Source: Quillaja saponaria
Lineage: Eukaryota; Streptophyta; Magnoliopsida; Fabales; Quillajaceae
Assembly (NCBI GenBank): GCA_029379385.1
Contig: CM055612.1
Span: 6,448,001-6,512,000 of the forward strand
Length of the DNA stretch: 64,000 nt
Reading direction: 5' to 3'
The translations under genes were made by a program, and so were the position numbers. This document shows positions 11,201-22,978 of the stretch, one piece after another. The number at the start of each line of letters is the position of its first letter. The first letter of the stretch is position 1. Under the pieces are notes generated by a model. That model did no database searches, was not told where the DNA came from, and saw only the letters and a program-made list of their open reading frames with translations.

Positions 11201-14200
11201 AACTTCCGATGAGCTTGTGGTATCTGGAGCTGGAGATGCAGAAGTAATATTCTGATATTTTAAGACTTTGATTGCTTATGCCAATCGTCTTGCTATATTA
11301 TTCTTACTATTTTTTGCAGGTACGGTTATTTAGTTTGCTTCGCTCAAGTGGGAGAGGAGTTGATGATAATTTCATTGCCCCTTCAGCTCTTTATCAGTGT
11401 CACACTAAAAGAGTCAAAAAAATAGCTGTAAGATGATTTTGGCTAAGATATCTTTCAAAAGGTTTATTTCAATTGGGCTACTTAACACTGGGGATAGGAA
11501 ACTGAATATCAGATAATTCACATGGAAATATCAAAGGTCATGCACATTCTGTTACATGTCTAATGGCTTCTGCATTCCTTTGTTGCAGGTTGAAGTTGGT
11601 AACCCCAACTTGGTATGGAGTGCTAGTGAGGATGGGACTTTGAGACAGCATGACTTTCGAGAAGGCACGTCTTGTCCTTTGGCTGGATCCTCACATCAGG
11701 AATGTCGCAGTGTTCTAGTAAGTGTTTTTAAACTGATTCGCCTGCCAATGACTTTTGAGTCTAATTCAATATCCTCATTTTCAAGTAATAATTCTGGAAG
11801 GCAAAATTAGAGGTTCAAAATACTGGGTCTGTGCTTTTTTTGCATGTATATGTTACGTGCCAATAAAAGAAAATGATTTTCACCATTTTCTTTCAATACT
11901 TGAATTAAGCTATGGAAATTCCAATTGCTTCTATAGTCAATATAGTATCTTTTGTCTTGAAGCCTATGGGGAAAGCATTTGTTACAAGGCGGGTTGATTT
12001 TACTACTTTAGCTCCTTCCGCCCAAATGGCAATTGTCACATTCCGCTACAAGAGTGTTGGTGCTTTCATATGTTCCCAAGGCATTGACTTGGTGCTTTTC
12101 TCTACGTAATTACTTTCTTAAGTTATGCAAATCTTATTCTCTTTTTTCAATAGATAATATCAAGGCTGGAGAAGTATTTGAAATTTTTCCATACTTTCCC
12201 TGGGATAACTTGTGTCATTGTTCAAAGTGATCGTGAAGTGAACTATTTTTGTTTTACCTTTTAGAAGGCACAAAATGATGTTTCATAGTGAGTGAAATAA
12301 AATTTTGCATAAGTTAATCTTGGATTAAAATAAAGTTAGATTCAAATTTTAAACTTCTAATATGCAGTTAACCTAAGCTGCCAATTGAGTGTGTAGATTT
12401 CAGATCTTGTAATTTAGGGAAAATTAGTTAGTGAAATTAGTGAAGTTTGGCCGCATATTATCAATTAATATTTCCTGTATTGGTCTATTCTCTAGTTGGA
12501 ATTTCTCATAAATCTGTTGTCCTTGAAATGTTGTTGATTTTCATGTTTATGTATAACATCAGCTTGACTTGCGGTCTGGGGCTAAGAGATCACTTTCCGA
12601 TACTCCTAAACAAGTCCTTGGTCTAAAATCTTGTGATATTAGTCCAACAAGGCCTCATTTGCTCCTTGTTGGTGGGAGGTAATTATTGCTGCTGATTATA
12701 TTTGCTAACCGGCCCATTTTATTCAATTTGAGTTAATGTCTATTTATTGTTCTTGCAGTGATTCATTTGCTCGGTTATATGACAGAAGGATGCTGCCACC
12801 ATTGAGTTCCTGTCGGAAGAGAATGTCACCACCTGCTTGTGTTAATTATTTCTGTCCAATGCATCTCTCAGAGCGTGTTAGTTCACAAGTCATTTACTTG
12901 TCTTACTGCATTGTTATGATGGTTCCTTGTATTGGCATTCCTCTATTTGGTAAACCTGATAAGTTTTATGAAATATTATGATATTACTTTGTTCTCTTTT
13001 TCACATTTGCTGCTATCAGTTCATGCTTCTGTGGAGAAAATTTCATCTACCTTGTAAGGATGTTTATTTTGCTGATGATTTGTGGCTTTTCTCCTTGTTT
13101 ATTTCTTGCGAAAAAGTTTGTTTCATTGGGTTGCCCAAAATTCCAAACATATAAAAAAAGTAAAATGAGGTATATGGCTCCATATTAGACATTTCATACA
13201 TAAAAATAACCAAGTGGGGATGGACGCCATAGAGCCCTGTTGGCTTAAATAAAAGTATAGATGTTTACTTTACAACATGTGCCATAATTTGTCATCTCAT
13301 TCCTCTTTTTGTTGTTCCCTTTGTCCTGCATTTATTGGTCAGTCTATCCTACACTTCAAAGAGAAAGCATCACTGCAGCTTAAACTGTATCTTTCTTTTC
13401 AGGGTTCACGATTTCACCTAACTCATGTTACTTTCAGTCCAAACGGAGAAGAGGTTCTCCTTAGTTACAGTGGAGAGCATGTTTACCTAATGGATGTGAA
13501 TCGTAGTACGGTTTTTCACCTTGAACTTTCCCTTGGTGTAACTGAATGTTATGTTTCAGCCTTAATGTAATATTGTGTTTCCCATGTTTGGTACACACAC
13601 TTTTTGTCATGCATTATTTCAGTGTGAAGGTTTTAAATTCTGTCTTTAGCACTAAGATAATAAGAAATTTTGTATCTGACCTCTGATAGAGCGTAAACAT
13701 GGTGCTCATTTGGTAGAAGTGCATGTATCTTCTGCATGTCTTAGAACTCTCTCTACTCTCTATAATGTCTCGTTTTCTGTCACTCTCACCGGTGGTTGTT
13801 ACATATCTAAATTGGTTTATATATCTTTGCATGTCTTAGAACTCTCTCTACCCTCTATAATGTCTCGTTTTCTGTCACTCTCACTGGTGGTTATTAAATA
13901 TCTAAAATGGGAAGTCCCGTTTATATATCTTCTCAAAGCATCAGCCTTGATATAGGTTGGCAGTAATGATTTTTTCTGTTTATTTCAGTTTGAATAACTA
14001 TTAAATTATGTTGTACACTAAGATCTACATATGTCAGCTAAGTTTTACTAGATTGTTTTATCTCTGATAAATTCCTTATTGTTGTTGCAATATGCAGCAA
14101 CAGGGGATTCTATGCAATATGCACCTGGAGATGTTTCAAAGCTAATGAATTTTTCACCAATACTTAATGGAGTAGAATATCACCCACCTGTGTCTGATGT

Positions 14201-17200
14201 CTTTGCAAAAGATATTTTTCCAGAAGATAATGTTTCTGCAAAGGTATTCATTCTCTGATTGCCCTAGTCCTTTTTGGTATTTTTGTCAAGGTATAACTTT
14301 GCTGCAACATAAGTATTTCTTTACTTAACTTCCTGAATATACATTTTGGCTGGCCTAATGGGGCCTTTACAGCTTGACAAGTGCATGAGACTAATGCAAT
14401 TTGCTCAAAAAATCTTAGAGGGCGGGACTGACTTTTTTTATGGAATTGAGGCATGCAATGAAGTTTTGGATGGTTGTGGTCGTGACATTGCGCCCGCACT
14501 AAAACATGAATTCCTGTGTATACATGCTGGATTGTTGCTTAAGGTTCTTGAAATTTTTATAAAGCTACATGATGAGGAAGTTTGCTGTTGTTTCTATCTT
14601 TTCATTGTTTTCATCGGTACAATGTATTGACTTTATTTCCCATTATGCAGCGGAAGTGGAAAAATGATGCCCATATGGCAATAAGAGATTGCTATAATGC
14701 TAGGAAAATTCATAGTTCCTCTTACAGAGAACTTTACTATATGTCAGAAGCATTGTCACAGGTAATGTAATATCATATACTGCAGTTTGAGCAAGTGCTT
14801 AGTCTAAAGTCTAGTTAATTAACCTTATTTGTTATTCGAGATTGTTGTCCACAAAATCAAATCTTGTTTCTACCATAAAGTGCTTTTCTGTTGTTATGAA
14901 GCTCTGAGGCTGAAATATTTTGAAAGTTGTGTTCATAATTGTTTTCGGCTATTTTACCAAACTGATTTGTGATACTTGTTTCCCAATAATTCTGGTTTGG
15001 GGTTATGTCTTGGTGGGAGAAAAAAATATAAATGGGTCATTTTGGTTTTGGCTTAATAACCGATTGTAATGGTTCTATACTTCTATTCATTGAACATGCC
15101 TTTCGATTTTGTAACCTGTCCCTTTCAGTGCTTAAGCAGTGTAGTTAGATCATAATTTTAATTCATCTGCAGTTGGGTAAACACAAAGAAGCTCTGGAAT
15201 TTGGTGTTGCTGCTCAATGCTTGGTCCCATCCAATTCTGCAGTGGCAGAAAGAGTGGAGAAAGTAAGAAGTGACATTGCTGCAGGTTTGAAACTATAGGA
15301 TGTCTTCTACTGGTGCAATCTACGAAATTTATGTCCATTATTGCATATCTAACTGTGGATTTCTTTTGTCCATTTGAGTGTATAAGATAATTCCAAATCA
15401 TATCATAGCATGTCTTATTTTTGAATGAACTGCAACTCAACCACTTCTTCTTCTTCTCAACTTAAAATTAAAATGTCGCTATTATGGCTCACAATGTGTG
15501 TTTACCCCTTCTCTTTTATTCTTATGTAATTAAGTGAGTTGTGTTGATCTGGGTGACGAAATCTGGAATAAGAAGGATTTGAGCCCACATTTAGAAATCT
15601 AGTTTGTTTTTGTTTTTTCCTGTTGGTTGGCTTTGAACTGAAATGTCTCAGGGCGGTATGATCATGTCTATTTTAGGCATACTTGTGATAATTATGGGTG
15701 TGGCTATTGAGATAAAAAATAGATAGCAAATTCTGAACATCAACTCACTGACCAAGTAAAAATGAGGTTCACGGCTGCTGTTAAAAGGTTTCCGTTTCCA
15801 GAGTCTCGGACTGGGTTTCTCTGTTTTCTCAATCAGAACCTCTCCCTTTCCCAACAACAAACTTCATTATCCTCATTCCTCACCCAGTGACTCTCCTTTG
15901 GCTTCCAACAGGTCAAAGCGCAGACTATAATGGTTTTCGAAGGCACAGGCTTTGCAGCTTCTTGGCTGTGCCAACTCTGTATCTTCTCTGGCGGTGCAGA
16001 CCCCGATCTGTTGTAGACTTGCAGTGGCTTGTGGTGGCACTACAGTTTTTTTTGTTTGTTTTTGAATTTCTGAATTCTGATATTTAATTTTTTTTCAAAT
16101 AATAACTTTAATTTTTGTTACTGGTTGTATAATTATGATTTTTTGAGTTGGTTTAAGTATAATTATGAAAGGGTAATGGGTATGAGTATGACTTTGAATT
16201 TTTTGAGTGGAGCATAAATTTGAATTTTTGAGTTGGAATTGGGAATTGAATTTCGTAGTTGGGTTTGAATATAACACTGAATTTGTAAGTTGGTTATTTT
16301 GATTTGTGGGGTATAATGGTATAGTGGCATCAATGTGTACTGCTTGTATAGCGATTAAACGTTGAGTTGGGAATATCTTTAAGAATTTTTTAAGTCATTA
16401 ATGATATAATTTGTGAAAATTTTACTTTGAAGAAAGTATATTTGGAGCTTATACTTGACAGTAAATCATGTTGCTTATAACAAATAATACACACATAGAG
16501 ACATATATATTGAAAGCTATTTTAACAAAATTTGTAAAATCTTTCGATCTTTGATCCAATCTTAAGATCTGATCTTGTTTCCTACTTAAGATCTTGATCT
16601 TGAAAACCTTGGCCACAATAGTTTGTAGGTGAGAGAGTTTCATTTTGTCAGTATCTGACAAAGAATGATGCTAAACAATGTAACTCTTGTAAGGTGTATT
16701 CTAATTTTGACAATACTCCCGTTTTGTTTAAGTTCAGTTCTATGTGTAGTGGTTGACTTATGTCACTGACTCGAAATCTGATTTATATTCATCACTTGTC
16801 ATCATTTTCTCTTTTGTACTTGCTGTCCATAAAACTTGTGGCTGATGATGTTCAACCGACCATACTCCATTCTTTGAAAGTCCACTGAAAATAAGTGTTT
16901 AACCAAAAGAGCAAGTGTTAAATGTACAGAAAGCACTTAATTCCTACAGTGGGCTCCTCTTCTCCTTCAGGCGGAAAAATAATTCTCTGGTTGAAATTAT
17001 GGAGGGATGTTTTTGAAATGTTTTACATTGATTAGGTCACATCTCTTCTTATTATGGTTTCATGTGGATCTTTTTTTCTTTTTTTTTTAACTAGATGAAG
17101 CTGAAAAAAATACTAAGACAAATGATAGAGCATCAAGGTCTGAAAGTCGCGGTGCAAGAATACTATCTTTGAGTGATATACTCCTCCGTCCAGAGGGTAA

Positions 17201-20176
17201 TAGTGAAACTTCACAAGATGGTCCAAGATCTGACAGAGATGGTTCTGATTACGATGAGGAATTGGAGTTGGACTTTGAAACATCACTATCAGGTGATGAG
17301 GAGCGTGATGTTGAGTCAAATATTGTTCATGGGAGTTTAAATCTGAGAATCCATCGAAGAGGTGATTCATTCAGGGAAAATGGTGGTGCTAGTGGCTCAC
17401 CTTCATCATCATCATCATCACAAAATGAGAAAGTACCTTATCAGGTTAAGATGCTTTCTCTTTGATTTTATTTTTGACCTTTGCCTTCACAACAAACCAT
17501 GGAAAGTATTGAGAATCTCCATAAAAGCTTTTGATAGTATTCTATGTGGAGGTGATTGAATGTGTTCTTTTTCATTATTTTTCTTGATTGGTTTGGATAA
17601 CAAGGTATAGCTCTACTATGACTCTTGTACAGGGAAAAGGGGAAGTTCCTTGTTCTTAATTTGGGAATGCTTTTAAGAGTAGCATTTCATGTATGTTTAA
17701 TTCATAATCACCTGTTTAATGTCTTCATAAAGATGTTTCATAATTTTGGATTTCTCTAATTGATTATTTTACCCTTGAAGTAATTTGCCTTTCAGGCAGG
17801 TTGATTATACAACTGACTACATGATTCATAATGCAGCCTGAAGCAGTTATTGACATGAAGCAGAGATATGTTGGCCACTGTAATGTTGGCACTGATATAA
17901 AGCAGGCCAGTTTTCTTGGCCAAAGAGGTATATTCCTTATCATTATTGTCAGCCAGTTAGGTCACATTTTTTTTTTTGTACTGAACATCATTGTAAGAAA
18001 GTGCAATTTCTTTTTTCTTTCTTCCTACACTGCTAATGCTGCCTGGCGTCCTTCTGAATGATTCACATGACAGTGTTGCCTTGGTGAAGTGCCTCAAGGT
18101 TGATGAAATATATATTTGGAGCAAACATTATCTGGTGTTGACCAGTTATACTAAATACTGCAAGAGAGTTTGATGGATGTAATGGTTGTTTTGGTATACC
18201 ATAGAATCAACTCTTGTTAGATAGGATAACCATATCTACTCTGGGGTCAAGCCTTTCTAGGGAAAGTCTGATCCTCTTTGCTATTAGACATGATGCATAT
18301 AATGTGTAAATACAAGTTATCTAGTAAATATCCCCATCCCCACCAGGGGAAAAGGATGTTGTGGTACTTATGCATGCATGTTGTGGGGGTTGGTTGCCAC
18401 CTTCATGTAACAAGGCTTGATTATACTGTGCCCCTGTGCCCTGAAGAATTTTGCTTAGTCTTCACTGATTATTTTCTGTCATTGTTTTGTAACTATAGAA
18501 TCTGTGAATTGTAACTGAGTTTGAGTTTGCAGGCAGTTTAGTGTAGTGGTTAATTTATTGCCATGGCATTGTTTCAATATTCATTTACAGGTGAATATGT
18601 TGCCAGTGGAAGTGATGATGGCAGATGGTTTATCTGGGAAAAGAAGACTGGTAGACTCATAAAAATGCTTAATGGAGATGAAGCTGGTAATGTTCTCTAT
18701 CACGTTTTGGATTACTTTAGTGTGTATTATGTAAGTTGTCTGTGGTGATCTCCACTGTCCTCCTACAGTTGTGAACTGCGTACAGTGCCATCCATTTGAT
18801 TTTGTTGTGGCAACCAGTGGAATCGACAGAACCATAAAGGTCAGAGTAATGAACATTCTGCTCTCTGGTTTGTTTGTCAAGTTTATTTTCTGAGACTATT
18901 TGGTGGTGTATTCTTCAAGGTATGGACTCCAAGTGCCTCTGTGCCATCAATAGTAGCTGGTGGAGCTGCTGGACCAGAAACTGCTGATGTGTTAGATGCC
19001 ATGGAAAACAACCAACAGAAGTTATGCCATAATCACAATGCTATCCTGTAAGGCTTGTGGAATCTTTTGTTACATATTGTGATAGAATTGTTCTGTTAGG
19101 TACCTGGTTTTTTTTTACCTTGAAAGTTATTCAACAGAAACTGATCTGTCTATCATCAGTTTTGCCTTTTAGAGCCAAGTAGTTCAATGCTTCCATACCT
19201 GTTGAGCTCCTTGTCTTCCTGCTATTATTATCATCGTGAGAGCCAGTCTATTCTAATAAATCCAATTTAGTGGAAAATTGAACTTGGATAGTTATTATGT
19301 GTTCATTTATCCCAGTCTTGCACTTTTGGTCCTGTTTAGTTCATGGGGAATGCATCTGGTTGTACATACCTGAGGGTATTAATAGGGGACAGACATAAAT
19401 TGTCAAGCACCAATTTGAGCTGAATCAGAAGTAGGCAAAATCTGACCCGAACTAGTCTTGCATTGCATTTTTTTTCTTCTTAGCCTTCTGAATGGTATTA
19501 TTTGTTATTAGCAGATTGATTCAGACCCCATCCAAACCTAACTGATCATATGATCTGACCCGAATTAAATATGTTTTATGTATAGTTTAGTCGCCTAAAA
19601 ATGGGACACTATTGGACCATATACCCAACCCCACCCAAAGTATCAATTTGCCATCCCTAGGGACACATGGAATTTGTTGTCTATAACATTCTTTAATGGT
19701 TCAGATAAGTGAATGGAGCTGGATGTTTTGTTTTATCATTTCTCTATCTGGTCTGCTACAATTTTGAATTAAATGCTTACCTGCTATTTATAACATTCTC
19801 AAATAGTTCTTATAAGTGAGTAGAGCTGAAAATATATTTTTTTATCCTTCTCTACCTGTTCCCCTGATACAATTTTTGGATTAAATGTTTACTGTCAAGC
19901 TCACTAATTTTTTTATTTTTTTTAAGTAGAAGAGAAACTGCTGTCTTGGTTTAGTCTTAATGAAACTAGTAGACCACCATGCACTTGATCAGAGCTGCAT
20001 ATTCCATGGTTTTATAATTTCATTACTGATTTGATATTCTTTATCCATTTCAATTTTGCGCTCTTATAATCTCTTCAATTTTTCTTCCCTTTTTTAGGCC
20101 TCTTGAATTTCTGGAGCGGGTTCGCATTCATGAGTTTACTGAAGGATCACTGCACCCTGAGTGTACCCAATCATAG
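8270..20176 (+). CDS. ASG2: WD40/TPR protein of the ASG2 / WDTC1 (DDB1-CUL4 substrate receptor) type
   Basis: Nineteen exons join to 2280 nt (759 aa): 8270-8341, 9435-9503, 10411-10488, 11109-11243, 11320-11427, 11589-11717, 12563-12678, 12759-12876, 13403-13502, 14098-14243, 14373-14543, 14651-14761, 15173-15284, 17095-17444, 17837-17927, 18591-18686, 18769-18839, 18920-19047, 20098-20176. All joints keep frame and use GT-AG. N-terminal WD repeats span about residues 48-330 (GHHGCVNAVAWNSKGSLLIS; SASEDGTLRQHDFRE, a DWD-like box; LYDRRMLPPL). TPR-like helices follow at about 358-488 (exons 11-13). An acidic, serine-rich linker covers about 489-605, and further WD repeats (GEYVASGSDDGRWFIWEKK, HPFDFVVATSGIDRTIK) extend to about 700. 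Arabidopsis ASG2 affects seed germination and binds DDB1; animal WDTC1 is a CRL4 receptor. Intron 13 is long (1.8 kb). The exon 9/10 joint has an alternative AG six bases downstream. Confidence 0.9.
13734..13931 (+). repeat. 95-bp tandem duplication inside intron 9 of the WD40/TPR gene
   Basis: A block starting GCATGTCTTAGAACTCTCTC at 13734 recurs at 13829 with a few substitutions and a short insertion near the end of the second copy. It lies wholly within intron 13503-14097 and does not affect the reading frame. Confidence 0.8.
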
Positions 20177-22091
20177 TCATTTCTAGCACAAGGTTTCTGG
20201 TTACTTTGTGTCTGCTTCAATATTTCTTGTATATTTTGTGTGTTTTAACCATGAATTTCAAGATGTATGTTTCTTTCCTCTAAAATGTTACAAGTCCAAG
20301 TCCAAAGCCAAAATTGTCTTTTCAGCAGCGACTAGTGAGAATTCATGTAGCCGTTTAACTATATAAACTCTTTGTACAGTGAAATTTCTACAAGTTGGTT
20401 TTCCCAAATGCCTCAAATGTTCATTTCTAGAACTTCTTGTATGGATTGGTTAGTTTCTTATATCATCTGAGTTTGAGACAAAACAGCTAAAAAGAGGTAT
20501 TGGTCAGTCTCAATCAAGATTAGTATGTTAGCTTGAATGAACCCAATTTTCAATGTTAGCTTGATTTAATGGCCAAAACTGGCTGTTACTGGCCAAAGAA
20601 ACCTGGCCTCTGCTCCAGACGTGGTTTGGAGGTTCCTCTATTAAAATCTAATAGCTAGTTCTGTTCAAATTTCGTTCAAACATCATTCTTGATATAGTTA
20701 ACTTTATGAGGTTTCACAAAATATGTTCGGATATTGACCATATCATAACCATAGTAAACTGGATTAAGATCGGTGCTGCTTCTTTTATTTCTCCCCTTCC
20801 CCTTTTATGTATAATATCACTCGTTGTCCTTGTCATAATATTTATTTAGGTATGTTTCTTGTATAGTTGGGAGGGTGTTCGGTAGTTGTTTATTTTATTT
20901 ACTTCTCTGTACAGAAATAGTTAAACAACTTCTTTTCAGAGATGAAATTTCAGCATTCTATTAGAAATGCACTGCCCCCTCCCTCAAAAGAAAAAAACAG
21001 AGTTTCAATTCCTGTTATCGGATGTTATCTTCTGATACAGTTGTGTTTGTGATTCCAGACATGAGATTTCAAAGAAGTTGTATTCTGTCAGCACCTCTAT
21101 TACTGCTTTCCCTGGATTTTGAACTAGTATTTATGATATCTAATTCTGGATTTAATTCAAGATCACTACCGAGATTGAATGTCTGAAAAATGTTGCTTCC
21201 CATGGTTGAATTAGAATTATTAGCTATATTATTTCTGAGAGTTTCAGCAGTTGGCTGGGTAACAACGTAAAATGTCAACACAAGTGAAAGAATCAGATTA
21301 ACCTAACGCATGGCAGTGTGGTAGGATGTCACGGTCTTTGATGTGTGTAACTCATGAAAGAAACTGACAAAAAAATAGCAAATTAGCTATACTTGCTCAA
21401 TCAGCTACCTCTCCCTTATAACTTACACATGGGAAATGTTTTATTGAGTGCCTTCCATATTAGAGAAATATACATAAAAATAGAGGGCAAGGTTGCTATA
21501 TAACCCAAGGGGTTAGCCAAAAATATGTGATTTATTCGTTTCAAATTGTTTTAGAAAAATAATACACTTAACAGCTAATTAAATAAATAAATAAAAGTAA
21601 ATTTTGTTATTTTAATTTATTGACCCCATAAAGTGGCAACTGTCCTTGTAAATTCTAGATCTCTGAATGTGGAAAACGTATTGGATTCCATCCCCGCAGA
21701 TAAGATCCCATTTGCTTCATCTGACCTTTTTCATCTTTTCATGTCTGTTTTCAAGTGTAAAATATCTACAAATACCTGTAAACCTCCTCAAACGTAAAGA
21801 GTAAGAATAATAAAATAGAAAGGCCTTGACGTCGGCTTCCTATTTTATTTTATTGACTTGCTTTTTTTTTTATAAATATACCCACTAGTCTATAATTTTA
21901 TAAAGACAATATTAGAAACAATATTTTATTTGCCACTTTTCGAAGTTCCTAACATCATCAATTATTAAATCTTTTTTCTACAGGCAACACGAAATTGTTG
22001 ATCATAACTTTACACACAAGGCTATAATAGAAAATAAAACTCATTTTTTATTTCATATTCTAATCCCAACTAAGCACTGACGAACTTAATT
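20177..22091. other. 3' UTR of the WD40/TPR gene and intergenic DNA
   Basis: The first part is presumably 3' UTR and downstream sequence. From about 21430 it becomes strongly AT-rich and leads into the promoter of the next gene. Open frames here (for example minus strand 21069-21281) show no recognisable domain. I see no RNA gene. Confidence 0.55.
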
Positions 22092-22147
22092 TTCTCTCTC
22101 TCTTCTCTCTCTCTTCTCTCTCTCTCCCTCTCTCTCTTTCTCTCTCA
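22092..22147 (+). repeat. CT microsatellite in the leader of the PHD-like gene
   Basis: A near-uninterrupted (TC)n tract, broken by three short changes, ends one base before the first ATG of the transcript. Pyrimidine-rich tracts like this are common in plant 5' UTRs and near transcription starts. Confidence 0.8.
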
Positions 22148-22165
22148 ATGAAACACAAAATATGA
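22148..22165 (+). CDS. Five-codon uORF overlapping the main start of the PHD-like gene
   Basis: ATG AAA CAC AAA ATA TGA. Its TGA shares bases with the main ATG at 22162 (sequence ATGA). The first ATG after the CT tract is therefore not the main start. Initiation at the main frame would need leaky scanning, or termination followed by re-initiation at the overlap. Confidence 0.5.
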   Translation: MKHKI

Positions 22166-22917
22166 CAACTAACAAAGGGGCTGGTTCGGCAGAAGCAGCA
22201 CAACCAAGCCTTGAGTGTTGCATGTGTGGGGATTATGGCTTCTCACTTGAACTTTTCCAATGCAAAGTTTGTCAATTCAGATCTCAGCACAGGTACACCC
22301 AACAAAAATTCCCTTTAATTTGAATTCCTTTTTGGATATTCTATAATTCTATACTTCTGTAATTCCCCAATTCTTGGCTGAATCTTTTTCAAATTTAACT
22401 TGTAATTCTTAAAGTCGATTTTCATTCTTCAACCAGATACTGTAGCAACCTCTACCCAAAAGCAGAGTCTTACAGAATTTGCAATTGGTGTTTGAATCAG
22501 AAAGGGGAATCCAAAGAAAAATCACCCAACTCTTCTAATTCTTCATCGTCTCACAGAAAGAGTGGTAGCTTCGACGATGAGATCAAGAACAGGAAAATAA
22601 AGAATGGAAACTTGGCTGAAATTCATGGAGGTAAGAAGGGACAAAGAGGAATTGGTCTTGTTCAGGTCCAATTCAACGAACCCATTAAGAAACAGAGGAC
22701 GCCTGCAGAAACAGGGTCAGGGTCAGGTTCACGGTCACCACCCACATCGCCATCTGTATTGGGTTCGGCTCGAAAAAGGATTATCACAAACATTGGCATA
22801 GAGGAAAATCTAAGGAGGACAAAATCAGAGGAGATTTCAAACAGAATTGGGGTTTCAAAGCAGGTGTTTAGGAATAAGGTGAGGAGGTATAAGCTTTTGG
22901 ACGAGGTTTCAAGCTAG
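22162..22917 (+). CDS. Plant PHD-like zinc-binding protein (At1g02070/At3g60520 type)
   Basis: Two exons, 22162-22292 and 22437-22917, encode 203 aa (GT-AG intron of 144 bases, phase 2). The N-terminus has a C4HC3 arrangement: C19-x2-C22, C34-x2-C37, H43-x2-C46, C59-x2-C62 (ECCMCGDYGF, CKVCQFRSQHRYC, CNWC). The intron falls between the His and the next Cys. This resembles a PHD finger of a small plant-specific family annotated only as zinc ion binding. A Ser/Lys-rich linker follows, then SPPTSPSVLGSARKR and a basic C-terminal helix (NRIGVSKQVFRNKVRRYKLL). The basic C-terminus and zinc finger suggest a nuclear protein, but no target can be inferred. A five-codon uORF overlaps the start. Confidence 0.8.
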
Positions 22918-22941
22918 ATCGATGAAGATGTACAAAATATG

Positions 22942-22978
22942 GTTTTGTTTTGTTTTGTTTTGTTTTGTTTTGGTTTTT
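22942..22978 (+). repeat. (GTTTT)n pentanucleotide repeat in the 3' UTR of the PHD-like gene
   Basis: About six GTTTT units lie shortly after the stop codon at 22917, followed by imperfect T/G runs. This is a simple sequence repeat with no coding role. Confidence 0.75.

Noticed and set aside
18533..18556. tRNA A-box-like TTAGTGTAGTGGTTAA
   Set aside because: No B box follows at the required distance and no cloverleaf can be folded; it is inside an intron of the WD40/TPR gene.
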